A stretch of 64,000 nt of DNA from Azotimanducus sp965220185 (GCA_965220185.1 OZ244807.1:310001-374000); one strand, 5' to 3'; positions 24,435 through 33,741 are shown, counted from the stretch's first letter. Translations and numbers: made by a program. Notes: a model not told the origin generated them from the sequence alone.

Positions 24435-24857
24435 TTGAAAGCCTCTGCCTCAATTGCGATTGGCCTCGTGCTTGTCTTCGCCAGCCTTGGCGTTTATGCA
24501 TCGCCGCCGGGCACGCCGGATGAGATCAGCGAGCGACTCATGCGCGCTGGCGAAATCTGCCTTGAAGGCGATGAGTGTGGCGTTGCGGCGGTTGCCGTTG
24601 CGGCCGGCGGGCGCTCCGGCCAAGAGGTCTACGACAGCTTTTGCTTCGCCTGTCACGCGACTGGCGTATCGGAAGCGCCTATTCTTGGCGACAGCGAGGC
24701 GTGGAGCAGTCGGCTGGCCAAGGGCATGGATACCCTCTGGCAGACAACGCTCGCAGGGATCAATCTGATGCCGGCGAAAGGTAGCTGCGTCAATTGCACG
24801 GACGATGAACTGCGTGAGGCACTTGATTACATGCTCGCGCCCGTGTTGAGCGAATAA
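24435..24857 (+). CDS. periplasmic class I c-type cytochrome (c5-like)
   Basis: 140 residues from TTG 24435, with AAAGGA 6-11 bp upstream. Signal peptide: hydrophobic IAIGLVLVFASLGVY, cleavage near YAS. One haem-binding site CFACH is at 70-74, and the axial Met is likely the one in NLMPAKG. A second CVNC near 119-122 resembles the extra Cys pair of cytochrome c5. It would carry electrons in the periplasm. It is divergent from the bufferin operon, so it could supply redox partners for copper handling; this is inference. Confidence 0.9.
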   Translation: MKASASIAIGLVLVFASLGVYASPPGTPDEISERLMRAGEICLEGDECGVAAVAVAAGGRSGQEVYDSFCFACHATGVSEAPILGDSEAWSSRLAKGMDTLWQTTLAGINLMPAKGSCVNCTDDELREALDYMLAPVLSE

Positions 24858-24945
24858 GCATCATCTTTTGTAGAGCTAAGACCGCCGACAAGACAAGAAC
24901 CGTGCTAAAGTGTCGAGCATTCGTCGCTTTACCCGAAGGGCAACA

Positions 24946-25774
24946 ATGCAGCACTTAACGAAATTCACCCCCCCCCCCCCCCCCCCCCCTCGCTAAATTA
25001 ATAACACTGCTCGCCGCCGCACTGGCGGCCTACACGCTGGCCGGGCCAGCCCTTGCACAATCATTGCCAGTGGCGGAAATTCAATTTCGAAATACTAATG
25101 ATCGAGCAATTACTGTTTTCGAAGGATCCTCCTCTGACACGTGCTTTGCGCGCCGAACTGCAGTCCGGTTGGTTCCCGCTCCCACGCAGACCACGAACGT
25201 TCATGTTATTGCCAGCACCACGCGCGGCCCGAACCTCTTTGAGAATCGGAATCCAGGGCTTCTCACCGATCACGTTGACAACCGCAACATCAGGGGCTAC
25301 GTCAGCGTGAGGATTCCGGCAAGGGACGGAGATTGGTATAACGGTTACCTTTGCTGGCGGGACGACACCATTGACAGCGGGAATGGCAGTGATGTGCGGG
25401 TCCAAATCGTCAACGGCTCCGGCTACACCGTCAGCCCGACACGAGGTCACGTAAACATCACCATAGCGGAAAATGACTTCTGCAACAATCCCCCCGTTGA
25501 CGGCGTGGTCCACAAGCTCAATGCCAGCGGCGGTGCCTGGGGCACCTGCACCTGCGCCATGGAGAGCCAGCATCCCAGCGTCCGGCGGGCTCTGGACCCG
25601 GATAAACGCAAAATCCCCACGCCCGGCCCGGATGGGCGATACGGCACCGATGACGATGGGACCACCAATGCGCCCGAACCGAGTACAGGGTTCTTGAGGA
25701 GCCTGGCCGCGCAGTTCCACGATCCCTCTTACCTCTACTGTGAGGAATCGCCCTACAAGGGCCTGCCGAATTGA
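24946..25774 (+). CDS. secreted protein of unknown function, currently out of frame at a poly-C tract
   Basis: ATG 24946 has a good ribosome site (GAAGGG, 24935-24940) and begins MQHLTKFT, then reads into a run of 22 C (24968-24989). In the present length translation stops at TAA 24994. With 21 or 24 C the frame continues as Pro codons, then LAKLITLLAAALAAYTLAG, the hydrophobic part of a signal peptide with cleavage near ALA-QS, and 230 more residues to 25774. The mature part (GYLCWRDDTID, WGTCTCAMES, PGPDGRYGTDDDG) has Cys pairs and is not a family I know. No start codon lies between the tract and the signal peptide, so the tract must be translated. The pattern is that of a phase-variable gene in the OFF state, or a tract-length error. 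Confidence 0.7.
24968..24989 (+). repeat. homopolymer of 22 C in coding sequence
   Basis: Uninterrupted C run eight codons after the start of a secreted-protein gene. Its length sets the reading frame of the rest of the gene. It is by far the longest homopolymer noticed in the window. Confidence 0.9.
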
Positions 25775-25837
25775 ACTGCTGTAGATATTCGACCTCCCAC
25801 TTTCCAATCGCCAACAGTAAGCGGTGTCACAGTTAGA

Positions 25838-26059
25838 CTACGCGGGTTTGCGCGTGCTCTGCCGCATCCGGGCCACCGCAAGCTGCGCTCGAGCTTGCCG
25901 CAGCGCGGAAAGCGAGGCTTCAAAGTCCTCCGAACTTGTTTCAGACAGGATTGCGATCGGCCGCCCGTTGGACGTGACCACCATATCTCTTTCGCTTTCG
26001 AGTTTCTTCCACACTGAAGCTGAGTTGTTGCGCAATTCGCGGACACTTATAAAGTTCAT
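25838..26059 (-). CDS. Phd/YefM-family antitoxin without visible toxin
   Basis: 73 residues starting MNFISVRELRNNSASVWKKL, then VVTSNGRPIAIL, the Phd/YefM DNA-binding half, and a helical tail. In complete modules a toxin gene (PIN or Doc) would follow, but only 63 bp remain before the convergent poly-C gene ends and no toxin frame is present. It is probably an orphan or a relic, or it acts on a toxin elsewhere. Confidence 0.85.
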   Translation of the reverse strand: MNFISVRELRNNSASVWKKLESERDMVVTSNGRPIAILSETSSEDFEASLSALRQARAQLAVARMRQSTRKPA

Positions 26060-26114
26060 TCGCTACGCCCCTTGAGGTGAATTCGATCATGGCGTGGACG
26101 TAATTGTAGTGCGA

Positions 26115-26126
26115 CGATGTACATCG
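26115..26126. promoter_or_regulatory. palindromic operator candidate for the Phd antitoxin
   Basis: CGATGTACATCG is a perfect 12-bp palindrome with a TGTACA core, 56 bp upstream of the Phd/YefM start. Phd operators are palindromes with a similar GTAC core, so autoregulation is plausible. Confidence 0.45.
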
Positions 26127-26405
26127 AGCGGAATGCCGTGCGGAATTGAACCTCGACTGTAAAGAGTCTGGTCAAACCCAAACACTCAGGACCACAAAAT
26201 CACCGCAAATCAAGGCCGATGCCAGAAATGTTAATCAATGCGCTCCCCGATCCATGCAGTCAAGCTTCGTGCCAAGCCGTAAATAGTAATGACGCCGAAG
26301 CTGCGAACAGGCTACCAAGCACATTGGTTTCGAATCGGCGTGATCGCCTTGGATAGCCCTTCCAGTCGCCATGTACCAGTGACTACCCCGCCACCGGACT
26401 TCTTA
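26127..26405. other. intergenic region, nothing recognised
   Basis: About 280 bp between the Phd operator and the AAA ATPase stop. A weak open frame on the plus strand runs from 26289 into the antisense of the ATPase and looks spurious. No RNA, repeat or promoter stood out. Confidence 0.4.
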
Positions 26406-27854
26406 TCAAAGATCATCCGTTTGTGGCTGGGCACCCCACCCAATTCGCTGAAACAGCGCATCCATATCAGCTTCGAGTTTAGGAAGCACATCTTGATGTG
26501 CTACTTTCCTAGGTTCATGAAACTTCGATTCAACATAGTCGAAGAAAGAAGGAAGGCCTAGCGACCACGGGCCTTCGTCATACCCTGTCATTGACCAAAG
26601 CAATCCAAGATGCTTGAAATGTGTTTGCGCTTCTTCAAATGACGGTAAGGCTTCTTCTTGCTGCGGCGCATGTGCCAAACCCGACCGGACCGCCATTTTA
26701 ATCAGCGTCAGATCAACCTGCTGACCAACCTTCTCCATTTGTCGCCAAAGACGCCCTAGCTGTCGAGCACACCCCGAGAGATTTTGCCCGTCAAGGTTCG
26801 CCCACACTTCTTTGTAGCGCTCTTCAACCTGCTCTTCAAAACGAAGATCGATTTCACCCCCGACAGCAAAGTTGGCGATGTCATTTGATTGACTTGCCGC
26901 TTTCAGCGCCGATTGACCAAGCACTTGCAGAAAGTAAGGGCTGCCTTTACAACGGGCTAGCATTGCTTCTAAATCGTTTTTGTTTTGGATGCGCACACCG
27001 GCTGCGTCAAGTGTTCCAGCAATCGCGTTTCGGCACACATCGACTGACAAATCGTTCGGTAGTGGTGCAAACCGCTTCTCTTGCGCCCTGTCCCGAAACC
27101 ATGTGGCTTTACATGCGGGGTCCCTCAACACATCAAGCGTATCAGGTGTGCCTGCCAGCACGAACCCAACAGGTTGATGCTGCACTGTCGTCATACTTTG
27201 AACGGCATTCATCACCCGACCAAGCACTTCGGGATTCGCACCATGCACTTCGTCAACAAGAACCATCAACGGCTTATCCTTGGCTCGCTGTACTGATCGA
27301 ATCACAGACTGTACCGATTCATTCCGTGTAGGTTCCATGCTTGTGGCCGCGGTTTGCTGACCATGTCGAACACGACCCTTACCTACCACCAAGTTGGCTT
27401 CGCCGCTGGTATCCCGACTTGTTGTAACCGTGGTTTGCTTTTGCGTAGCCATGTATTCGGAAAGACCGCCTATAAAACTTTCCCCTGATGCGAGTTCGTC
27501 ATTCCCGTTCAGAACAATTGCTTGTGCAACAGACGTGTCTTCAAGCCCTTGTCGAATCGCGCTAATCAGGGCGGTTTTGCCAGTGCCTCGCGGTCCGTGC
27601 AACACCACGCCGCATATTCCTTCAGCGCTCCGGTTGATGACATCCTGAACAAGCGCGTCCACCTGCTGTATTTGCGTTTCTCTTCCAACAAAAAGAGGAG
27701 GCACAACACCCGAAGAAGCTGGGAATATCTGTCCCATTTTCCCATCGACATAGGCTTTACGAATGTCCTTCTTCTGCTTGTTTGTTAATGTTTCTGTCGA
27801 AACATCGCAGAATATAGAAGGCGTTTTCTTGCTAGAGAACAATGAGCTAGGCAT
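26406..27854 (-). CDS. AAA-type ATPase of unknown role
   Basis: 482 residues. A basic N-terminal ~50 residues (TNKQKKDIRKAYVDGKMGQIFP) precede FVGRETQIQQVDALV. The P-loop GPRGTGKTA is at 87-95 and Walker B LMVLVDE at 196-202, in an AAA_16/ORC-like domain with sensor LAGTPDTLDVLRD. The region from ~290 on is helical, with no recognised effector or nuclease domain. It looks like a STAND/ORC-type regulator or a defence ATPase without its partner. It starts 9 bp after the SDR stop on the same strand, but the two genes look unrelated. Confidence 0.85.
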   Translation of the reverse strand: MPSSLFSSKKTPSIFCDVSTETLTNKQKKDIRKAYVDGKMGQIFPASSGVVPPLFVGRETQIQQVDALVQDVINRSAEGICGVVLHGPRGTGKTALISAIRQGLEDTSVAQAIVLNGNDELASGESFIGGLSEYMATQKQTTVTTSRDTSGEANLVVGKGRVRHGQQTAATSMEPTRNESVQSVIRSVQRAKDKPLMVLVDEVHGANPEVLGRVMNAVQSMTTVQHQPVGFVLAGTPDTLDVLRDPACKATWFRDRAQEKRFAPLPNDLSVDVCRNAIAGTLDAAGVRIQNKNDLEAMLARCKGSPYFLQVLGQSALKAASQSNDIANFAVGGEIDLRFEEQVEERYKEVWANLDGQNLSGCARQLGRLWRQMEKVGQQVDLTLIKMAVRSGLAHAPQQEEALPSFEEAQTHFKHLGLLWSMTGYDEGPWSLGLPSFFDYVESKFHEPRKVAHQDVLPKLEADMDALFQRIGWGAQPQTDDL

Positions 27855-27863
27855 ATCCTTCTC

Positions 27864-28688
27864 CTACTCCCGCCGCCCAGCCTCAAACACGAGGCCCGCC
27901 TCGATGGTATGGAAGTACGATGGCGCCTTGCCTGTTGTTAAGCCGCCGTCCACCACCAGCGTGTGCCCAGTCACATAGCGTGACTCGTCGCAGGCGAGAA
28001 ACAGGATGGCGTTCGCGATATCGGCGGGCACGGGCGCGAAGCCGAGCGGCGAGGATAGGGCGAGCGCGTTCTCGGTGGCTTCGAGCGAATCGGGCGTGCC
28101 TGTGACGGCCATGCTTGTCAAAGCGCTGACGGTGCCGCTCGGAGCCACCGCATTCGCCCTGACGCCTTGTACGGAGAACTCCGACGCCGCCGATTTGGTG
28201 ATGCCGACGACGCCGTGCTTGGCCATGGTGTAGACGTGCGGCCCGTCACCGCCGATGATCCCGGAAGAACTCGCGAGCGACACAATCGAACCCGATTTCC
28301 TCGGCACCATCACACGGCCTGCGTGCTTGATGCCGAGAAACACGCCTCGTGCCACGATCGCCATGCTGCGGTCAAAGGCTTCGGCAGTCGTGTCCAAGAT
28401 CGAACCGACTGCGCCGAGCACGCCAGCGTTGTTGACCATGACATCAAGCTTGCCGAACTCCGTCACCGCCAAGTCAACAGCCGCCGCAATATCGGACTCT
28501 TCGGTCACATCGCAACGGACATATCGCGCAGCACTACCAAGCTCGGTGGCGAGCGAGCGCCCCTTGTCTTCCTGAATGTCGGCGAGAACGACGCTCGCGC
28601 CCTCTTCCACAAATCTTCGCGCAGCCCCTTCTCCGATGCCGCTTGCCGCGCCCGTAATGAGTGCTGTTTTGCCTTCAAGCCTTGCCAT
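27864..28688 (-). CDS. SDR family oxidoreductase
   Basis: 274 residues from ATG 28688 (MARLEGKTALITG). TGAASGIG at 12-19, DIQ after the second strand (NAD preference), NNAG, Ser in SLASSSGIIG, and Y-x-M-A-K (YTMAK) as the active-site pair. The C-terminal GHTLVVDGGLTTG is typical of classical SDRs such as 3-alpha/cyclohexanol or levodione-type dehydrogenases. Substrate unknown. A longer in-frame start at 28718 is less likely. Confidence 0.92.
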   Translation of the reverse strand: MARLEGKTALITGAASGIGEGAARRFVEEGASVVLADIQEDKGRSLATELGSAARYVRCDVTEESDIAAAVDLAVTEFGKLDVMVNNAGVLGAVGSILDTTAEAFDRSMAIVARGVFLGIKHAGRVMVPRKSGSIVSLASSSGIIGGDGPHVYTMAKHGVVGITKSAASEFSVQGVRANAVAPSGTVSALTSMAVTGTPDSLEATENALALSSPLGFAPVPADIANAILFLACDESRYVTGHTLVVDGGLTTGKAPSYFHTIEAGLVFEAGRRE

Positions 28689-28772
28689 ACGCCTGCAATT
28701 GCCTCCGCTCGTGCGCACTTGCCTTTATCATTGGCATCTTAGCTTCTCGACTGGAAAAATACCGAACTTCCC

Positions 28773-29108
28773 ATGCCGATCTACGAATATCAGTGCGGAA
28801 GCTGCGACCATCAATTTGAAACCATGCAGCGCATCAGCGACGCGCCTTTGAGAGAATGCCCGGTATGTGGTGTGGACAGTCTCAGGAAACTCATCTCGCC
28901 AGTTGCGTTTCGTTTGAAAGGCGGCGGCTGGTACGAGACTGATTTCAAGAAGGGCGATGCCCGCAACGTCGCCAAGTCCGAAGCGTCCGGCGACAAGGAC
29001 GGGGGCGGCGCAGAGTCCAAAGCGGAGAAGAAGACCGAAGCCAAATCTGAAACAAAATCGGACGCGAAGCCAAAATCCGCTAACGAATCGAAAGGTGCCA
29101 GCCCATGA
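28773..29108 (+). CDS. FmdB-type zinc ribbon protein
   Basis: 111 residues. MPIYEYQCGSCDHQFE with CxxC, and later CPVCG, make the FmdB zinc ribbon. GWYETDF closes the conserved part at ~residue 55. The rest is a low-complexity Lys/Glu/Ala/Ser tail. It sits directly before aspS (4-bp overlap), the usual place of this gene in Proteobacteria. Function unknown; possibly a regulator or RNA-binding protein. Confidence 0.93.
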   Translation: MPIYEYQCGSCDHQFETMQRISDAPLRECPVCGVDSLRKLISPVAFRLKGGGWYETDFKKGDARNVAKSEASGDKDGGGAESKAEKKTEAKSETKSDAKPKSANESKGASP

Positions 29109-30895
29109 CGCGCACGCTTCAGTCCATCAAAATGCGCAGCCATCTTTGTGGCGAACTGCGCGCGTCCAACGAAGGGACAAGCGTGACCTTGTGTGGCTGG
29201 GTGAGCCGTCGTCGCGATCATGGCGGGGTTATTTTCCTCGACCTGCGCGACCACTCCGGCATCACGCAAATCGTCTACCACCCAGACCGCAGGGACAGTT
29301 TCGCGCTCGCGGAGAGCGTGCGCAGCGAGCATTATCTGCAAGTCTCCGGGCAGGTGGGCCTGCGCAGCGCCGCAACCATCAATCCGAACATGGATACGGG
29401 CGAGATCGAAGTGCTTGGCGAGTCTCTCAATGTGCTCAATCGATCAAAGACGCCGCCCTTTGGCTTGGACGACCATTCGGATGCCGGCGAGGATGTTCGC
29501 TTGCGCTACCGCTATCTCGACCTTAGGCGACCTGACATGCAGCGCCGGCTGCGAACGCGCGCTGTCGCGGTTGGCGCGGTGCGGCGCTCGCTTGAATCCA
29601 TGGGCTTCATTGAAGTCGAGACGCCGATGCTGACGCGCTCAACGCCAGAAGGCGCGCGCGATTACTTGGTGCCGAGCCGCGTCCGCCAAGGCGATTTCTA
29701 CGCCTTGCCGCAGTCGCCGCAAATGTTTAAGCAGCTGCTCATGATGAGCGGCATGGATCGCTACTACCAGATCGTCAAGTGCTTTCGCGACGAGGACTTG
29801 CGCGCTGATCGGCAGCCCGAATTCACGCAGATCGACATCGAAGCGGCGCTTGTCGATCAATCCGAGGTGATGGCGTTCACGGAAGCCATGCTCAAAGCGG
29901 TATTTCGCGAAGCGATCAACGTGGAGCTTGGGGCGTTTCCAGTCCTCACCCATGCCGAAGCCATGACGATCTACTGCTCGGACAAGCCGGATTTGCGCAA
30001 TCCGCTTCGCATTCTGGATATCGCCGAGGCCATGCGCGATGTTGAATTCAAAGTGTTCCGCGCCCCTGCGAGAGACCCGCGCTCGCGGGTGGTCGCACTG
30101 CCCGTGCCCGGCGGCGCGAGCCTGTCGCGCAAGGCCATTGATGACTACACAGCCTTCGTTGGCCGCTACGGCGCGCGCGGACTCGCCTACATCAAAGTCC
30201 TTGATCGCAGCGCAGGCATCGAAGGGCTGCAATCGCCAATCGTCAAGTTTCTTGGAGACGCGGCGGCGCTGAAACTGCGCGACGATTGCGAACTCGACAC
30301 CGGCGATATCGTATTCTTCGGCGCGGGAGAGGCCGATACTGTCAACGCATCAATGGGCGCACTGCGCAATCGCCTCGGCGCAGACCTCGGTCTCATCGAA
30401 GATCGCTGGGCACCCTGCTGGGTGGTCGATTGGCCGATGTTCGAACGCGCTGGCGACGGGCGCTTGGCTGCCGCCCACCACCCTTTCACGCAGCCCGCCT
30501 GCACGCCCGACGAATTGCGGGAAAGCCCCGAAACGGCGCTTGCCAACGCCTATGATGTCGTGCTTAATGGACATGAGCTCGGCGGCGGTTCCATTCGCTC
30601 GCATGATCGCGACATGCAGCGCGCCGTGTTCGAGGTGCTGGGTCTTGATGACACCGAAGCCCAGCATCGCTTTGGATTCTTCCTCGACGCGCTTGAGTAC
30701 GGATGCCCGCCGCACGGCGGCATCGCGCTCGGCGTTGACCGACTTGCCATGCTGCTGACCGGCGGCGAGTCCATTCGCGACGTGATCGCCTTTCCGAAAA
30801 CCCAGAACGCCGTGTGCCCTTTGACAGGCGCGCCCGCGAGCGCGAGCGACGAGCAAATCGTGGAACTCGGCCTCGACAAGCACGGACAGGGTTAG
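29105..30895 (+). CDS. aspS: aspartyl-tRNA synthetase
   Basis: 596 residues, bacterial class IIb. N-terminal OB fold (TLCGWVSRRRDHGGVIFLDLRDHSG), motif 1 region GFIEVETPMLTRSTPEGARDYLVPSR, motif 2 (FRDEDLRADRQPEFTQID), the bacterial GAD insertion, and motif 3 GGIALGVDRLAMLL. The segment usually written YGSDKPDLR reads YCSDKPDLR, a small oddity in a conserved loop. It heads the block aspS-yebC-ruvC-ruvA-ruvB, with a 4-bp gap to yebC. Confidence 0.97.
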   Translation: MTRTLQSIKMRSHLCGELRASNEGTSVTLCGWVSRRRDHGGVIFLDLRDHSGITQIVYHPDRRDSFALAESVRSEHYLQVSGQVGLRSAATINPNMDTGEIEVLGESLNVLNRSKTPPFGLDDHSDAGEDVRLRYRYLDLRRPDMQRRLRTRAVAVGAVRRSLESMGFIEVETPMLTRSTPEGARDYLVPSRVRQGDFYALPQSPQMFKQLLMMSGMDRYYQIVKCFRDEDLRADRQPEFTQIDIEAALVDQSEVMAFTEAMLKAVFREAINVELGAFPVLTHAEAMTIYCSDKPDLRNPLRILDIAEAMRDVEFKVFRAPARDPRSRVVALPVPGGASLSRKAIDDYTAFVGRYGARGLAYIKVLDRSAGIEGLQSPIVKFLGDAAALKLRDDCELDTGDIVFFGAGEADTVNASMGALRNRLGADLGLIEDRWAPCWVVDWPMFERAGDGRLAAAHHPFTQPACTPDELRESPETALANAYDVVLNGHELGGGSIRSHDRDMQRAVFEVLGLDDTEAQHRFGFFLDALEYGCPPHGGIALGVDRLAMLLTGGESIRDVIAFPKTQNAVCPLTGAPASASDEQIVELGLDKHGQG

Positions 30896-30899
30896 CGCC

Positions 30900-31622
30900 A
30901 TGGCCGGACACAGTAAATGGGCAAACATCAAGCACCGCAAGGCGCGTCAGGATTCCAAGCGGCAGAAGATCTACGGCAAGCTCATTCGAGAAATCACTGT
31001 CGCGGCGCGTTTGGGCGGCGGTAGTTCTGAGGATAATCCGCGGCTGCGCACGGTGCTCGTCAAAGCCATGAGCGCGAATATCCCCAAGGACACCATCGAC
31101 CGCGCCATTGCGCGCGGCGCGAGCGGGGGTGAAGGCGAGACCTACGAGGAAGTCACGTTCGAGGGCTACGGCCCGTCGGGGGTCGCCATCCTTGTGCGAG
31201 CGCTCACCGACAACCGCAACCGCACGGTCGCCGCGATTCGCCATGCCTTCTCCAAGCACGGCGGCAACCTTGGCACCGACGGCTCGGTGTCCTATCTCTT
31301 TGTGCGCCGCGGCCTCATTCCGTTTGCGCCGGGCGTCAATGAGGATGCCCTCTTTGAAGCGGCGCTCGAACTTGGCGCAGACGATGTCGAAAGCAACGAC
31401 GATGGCTCAATGTGCGTGGTGACCGATGAAGCAGCCTTCGCGGACATCGTGGAAGGGCTTGCGCGTCATGGACTTGAATCAAGCGATGCGGAACTCTCCA
31501 TGGTGCCGAGCACTACTACGCCGCTCGGCGAAACCGATGCCGACAAGGCGCTGCGGTTGATTGATGCACTCGAAGACCTCGATGATGTGCAGGAGGTACA
31601 CTCGAACCTTGAAGTGAGCTGA
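30900..31622 (+). CDS. yebC: YebC/PmpR family DNA-binding regulator/translation factor
   Basis: 240 residues with the family start MAGHSKWANIKHRK and the segments NIPKDTIDRAIARG, EGYGPSGVAILVRALTDNRNRT and GGNLGTDGSVSYLF. YebC-type proteins regulate transcription or relieve ribosome stalling. The position between aspS and ruvC is the standard gammaproteobacterial order. Confidence 0.96.
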   Translation: MAGHSKWANIKHRKARQDSKRQKIYGKLIREITVAARLGGGSSEDNPRLRTVLVKAMSANIPKDTIDRAIARGASGGEGETYEEVTFEGYGPSGVAILVRALTDNRNRTVAAIRHAFSKHGGNLGTDGSVSYLFVRRGLIPFAPGVNEDALFEAALELGADDVESNDDGSMCVVTDEAAFADIVEGLARHGLESSDAELSMVPSTTTPLGETDADKALRLIDALEDLDDVQEVHSNLEVS

Positions 31623-31625
31623 TTT

Positions 31626-32102
31626 GTGCGCACTCTTGTCGGCATAGACCCGGGGTCGCGCATCACTGGCTATGGCGTGCTGCGGATTGACCAGGACGAG
31701 GTGCGTCACATCGATCATGGGCGCATTCGCGCGAGGCACGGCGAACGTAGCGAGCGATTGATCGAAATCTACCATCGAATTTCTGATGTGCTGGCCGAAC
31801 ATCAGCCGCACGCCGTTGCCATGGAGGAAGTCTTCATGGCCAAGAATCCGACGTCGGCGCTTATTCTCGGGCAGGCGCGCGGCGTGATTCTCGGCGCCTG
31901 CATCGCCCGCCAGGTCGATGTGTACGATTACCCATCAACGCAAATCAAGCGTATGGTGACGGGCGATGGACATGCCAGCAAGCACAAGGTGCAATTCATG
32001 GTGCGAGTCGCCTTAGAACTCACTGAAACACCCGAAGAGGATGCCGCCGACGCCCTTGCCGCCGCCCTGTGCCACCATCGAAGCTTGGGCTCGCAAGCAT
32101 GA
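31626..32102 (+). CDS. ruvC: Holliday junction resolvase RuvC
   Basis: 158 residues from GTG 31626, 3 bp after the yebC stop. The catalytic acids are in GIDPGSRITGYG (Asp7), VAMEEVF (Glu) and EEDAADALAAALCH (two Asp). It cuts Holliday junctions symmetrically after RuvAB migration. The stop overlaps the ruvA start (ATGA). Confidence 0.97.
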   Translation: MRTLVGIDPGSRITGYGVLRIDQDEVRHIDHGRIRARHGERSERLIEIYHRISDVLAEHQPHAVAMEEVFMAKNPTSALILGQARGVILGACIARQVDVYDYPSTQIKRMVTGDGHASKHKVQFMVRVALELTETPEEDAADALAAALCHHRSLGSQA

Positions 32103-32698
32103 TCGGCCACTTGCAAGGCAGCATCGCGCTCAAAGCCGAGCGAACGCTGGTCGTTGATGTAGCGGGCGTTGGCTACGAGGTCGAGGTGCCCGCAAGAGTG
32201 CTTGATGAGATTGCGGATGTTGGCGGCACGCAGCTTCTACATACGCATTTGATGGTGCGCGAAGATGCCCACAAGCTGTTCGGATTCATCAATGTCGCCG
32301 ACCGCGATGCGTTTCGCCTGCTCCTTCGCACTGACGGAGTCGGTCCCGCCATGGCCATGGCATTGCTCTCTCAATTCACGCCATCCGAACTCGCCGAGCA
32401 CGCGCATGAGAACAACCAAGCGGCCTTGAGCCGCGTGCCGGGCGTTGGCAAGAAAACGGCGGAAAGACTTTGCTTCAACCTTAAGGACAGGCTCAGCCCT
32501 GTTTCCGCGACTGTATCTGGTCAACCAAGCATCGTGTCGGGCGATGTCGGCGACTCGGTTGTGCGCACGCTCGTGCAACAACTCGGATTCAAGGACAAGG
32601 AAGCCAAGCATCTCGTCGCGGCCAGCGCGCTGCCGGACATGGATTATGAACAGGCGCTGCAAGCGGCGCTGCGCGCATCGACGGGCGCGCGCGCATGA
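32099..32698 (+). CDS. ruvA: Holliday junction branch migration protein RuvA
   Basis: 199 residues from ATG 32099 (MIGHLQG). The N-terminal OB domain is followed by helix-hairpin-helix motifs (RVPGVGKKTAERLCFNL) and a short flexible linker before domain III (DSVVRTLVQQLGFKDKEA). It binds four-way junctions and loads RuvB. It overlaps both neighbours by 4 bp, so ruvC-ruvA-ruvB are translationally coupled. Confidence 0.97.
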   Translation: MIGHLQGSIALKAERTLVVDVAGVGYEVEVPARVLDEIADVGGTQLLHTHLMVREDAHKLFGFINVADRDAFRLLLRTDGVGPAMAMALLSQFTPSELAEHAHENNQAALSRVPGVGKKTAERLCFNLKDRLSPVSATVSGQPSIVSGDVGDSVVRTLVQQLGFKDKEAKHLVAASALPDMDYEQALQAALRASTGARA

Positions 32699-33741
32699 GC
32701 GATGCACTATCGGCACACGCAAGCGCAGACGATCTTGTGCTTGAAAAGGCGCTACGGCCGAAAACATTCGATGAATACGTTGGACAGACGCGGGTCGTCG
32801 AGCAACTCAGGCTCTATGTTGATGCCGCCAAAGGCCGAAGCCAACCTCTGGACCATCTGCTCATTAGCGGCCCCCCAGGTCTTGGCAAGACAACGCTCGC
32901 GCAAGTGATTGCGGGTGCCTTCGAGGTGGACATCAAGATCACCAGCGGCACGCTGCTCGAACGCAAGGGCGATCTCGCAGGACTACTGACCAATCTGAAG
33001 CGCGGCGACATTTTCTTCATTGACGAAGTGCATCGCATGAACCGTCCAGTCGAGGAGTTTCTCTATCCGGCGATGGAGGACTTCGTCATGGATTTCTTGC
33101 AGGAAGAAGGGCCGGGCGCGCGGTCGGTGCGCCTGCCGCTGCCACCCATGACCGTCATCGGCGCGACCACGCGCCCCGGCATGTTGAGTGCGCCGCTTCG
33201 CGACCGCTTCGGTATCGATGTGCATCTCACCTTCTACACGCCCGATGAGCTCGCCGAAATCGTCACACGCTCAGCCGAGCGCCTCGGCATTCCAACGGAA
33301 GCTGCCGGCGCCTTGGAAGTCGCTCGGCGTTCGCGCGGTACGCCGCGCATCGCCAATCGCCTGCTGCGCCGCGTGCGCGACTATGCGGAAGTCCGGCATC
33401 AAGGCGCGGTCAGCCAGGGCGTTGCCGATGAAGCGCTTGATTGGCTCGATGTGGACCGCGCCGGACTCGACTGGCGCGACCGACATCTCATGCAGGAAAT
33501 CATCGAGAAGTACGACGGCGGCCCCGCAGGACTCACCGCGATGGCCGCTGCAAGCAGCCTTGAGCAAGACACCATCACCGATGTCATCGAGCCGTTCCTC
33601 GTGCAGGAGGGCTACCTGCTCAGAACGCCGCGAGGCCGCGTCGTCTCCAAGAAAGCCTATGATCATCTTGAACTCGAAGCGCCAGCCGCCGCCCACTCAC
33701 ATCCTCCATCAAATCAGGCGAACCTCGACCTGTCGGAATAG
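32695..33741 (+). CDS. ruvB: Holliday junction branch migration helicase RuvB
   Basis: 348 residues. RPKTFDEYVGQ at ~20-30, Walker A SGPPGLGKTTLAQ, Walker B FFIDEVHR, sensor 1 IGATTRPG, Arg finger RDRFG and the winged-helix end (IEPFLVQEGYLLRTPRGR). It is the AAA+ motor that drives branch migration. The start overlaps the ruvA stop. tolQ follows after 11 bp; the ybgC thioesterase usually found between is absent. Confidence 0.97.
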   Translation: MSDALSAHASADDLVLEKALRPKTFDEYVGQTRVVEQLRLYVDAAKGRSQPLDHLLISGPPGLGKTTLAQVIAGAFEVDIKITSGTLLERKGDLAGLLTNLKRGDIFFIDEVHRMNRPVEEFLYPAMEDFVMDFLQEEGPGARSVRLPLPPMTVIGATTRPGMLSAPLRDRFGIDVHLTFYTPDELAEIVTRSAERLGIPTEAAGALEVARRSRGTPRIANRLLRRVRDYAEVRHQGAVSQGVADEALDWLDVDRAGLDWRDRHLMQEIIEKYDGGPAGLTAMAAASSLEQDTITDVIEPFLVQEGYLLRTPRGRVVSKKAYDHLELEAPAAAHSHPPSNQANLDLSE

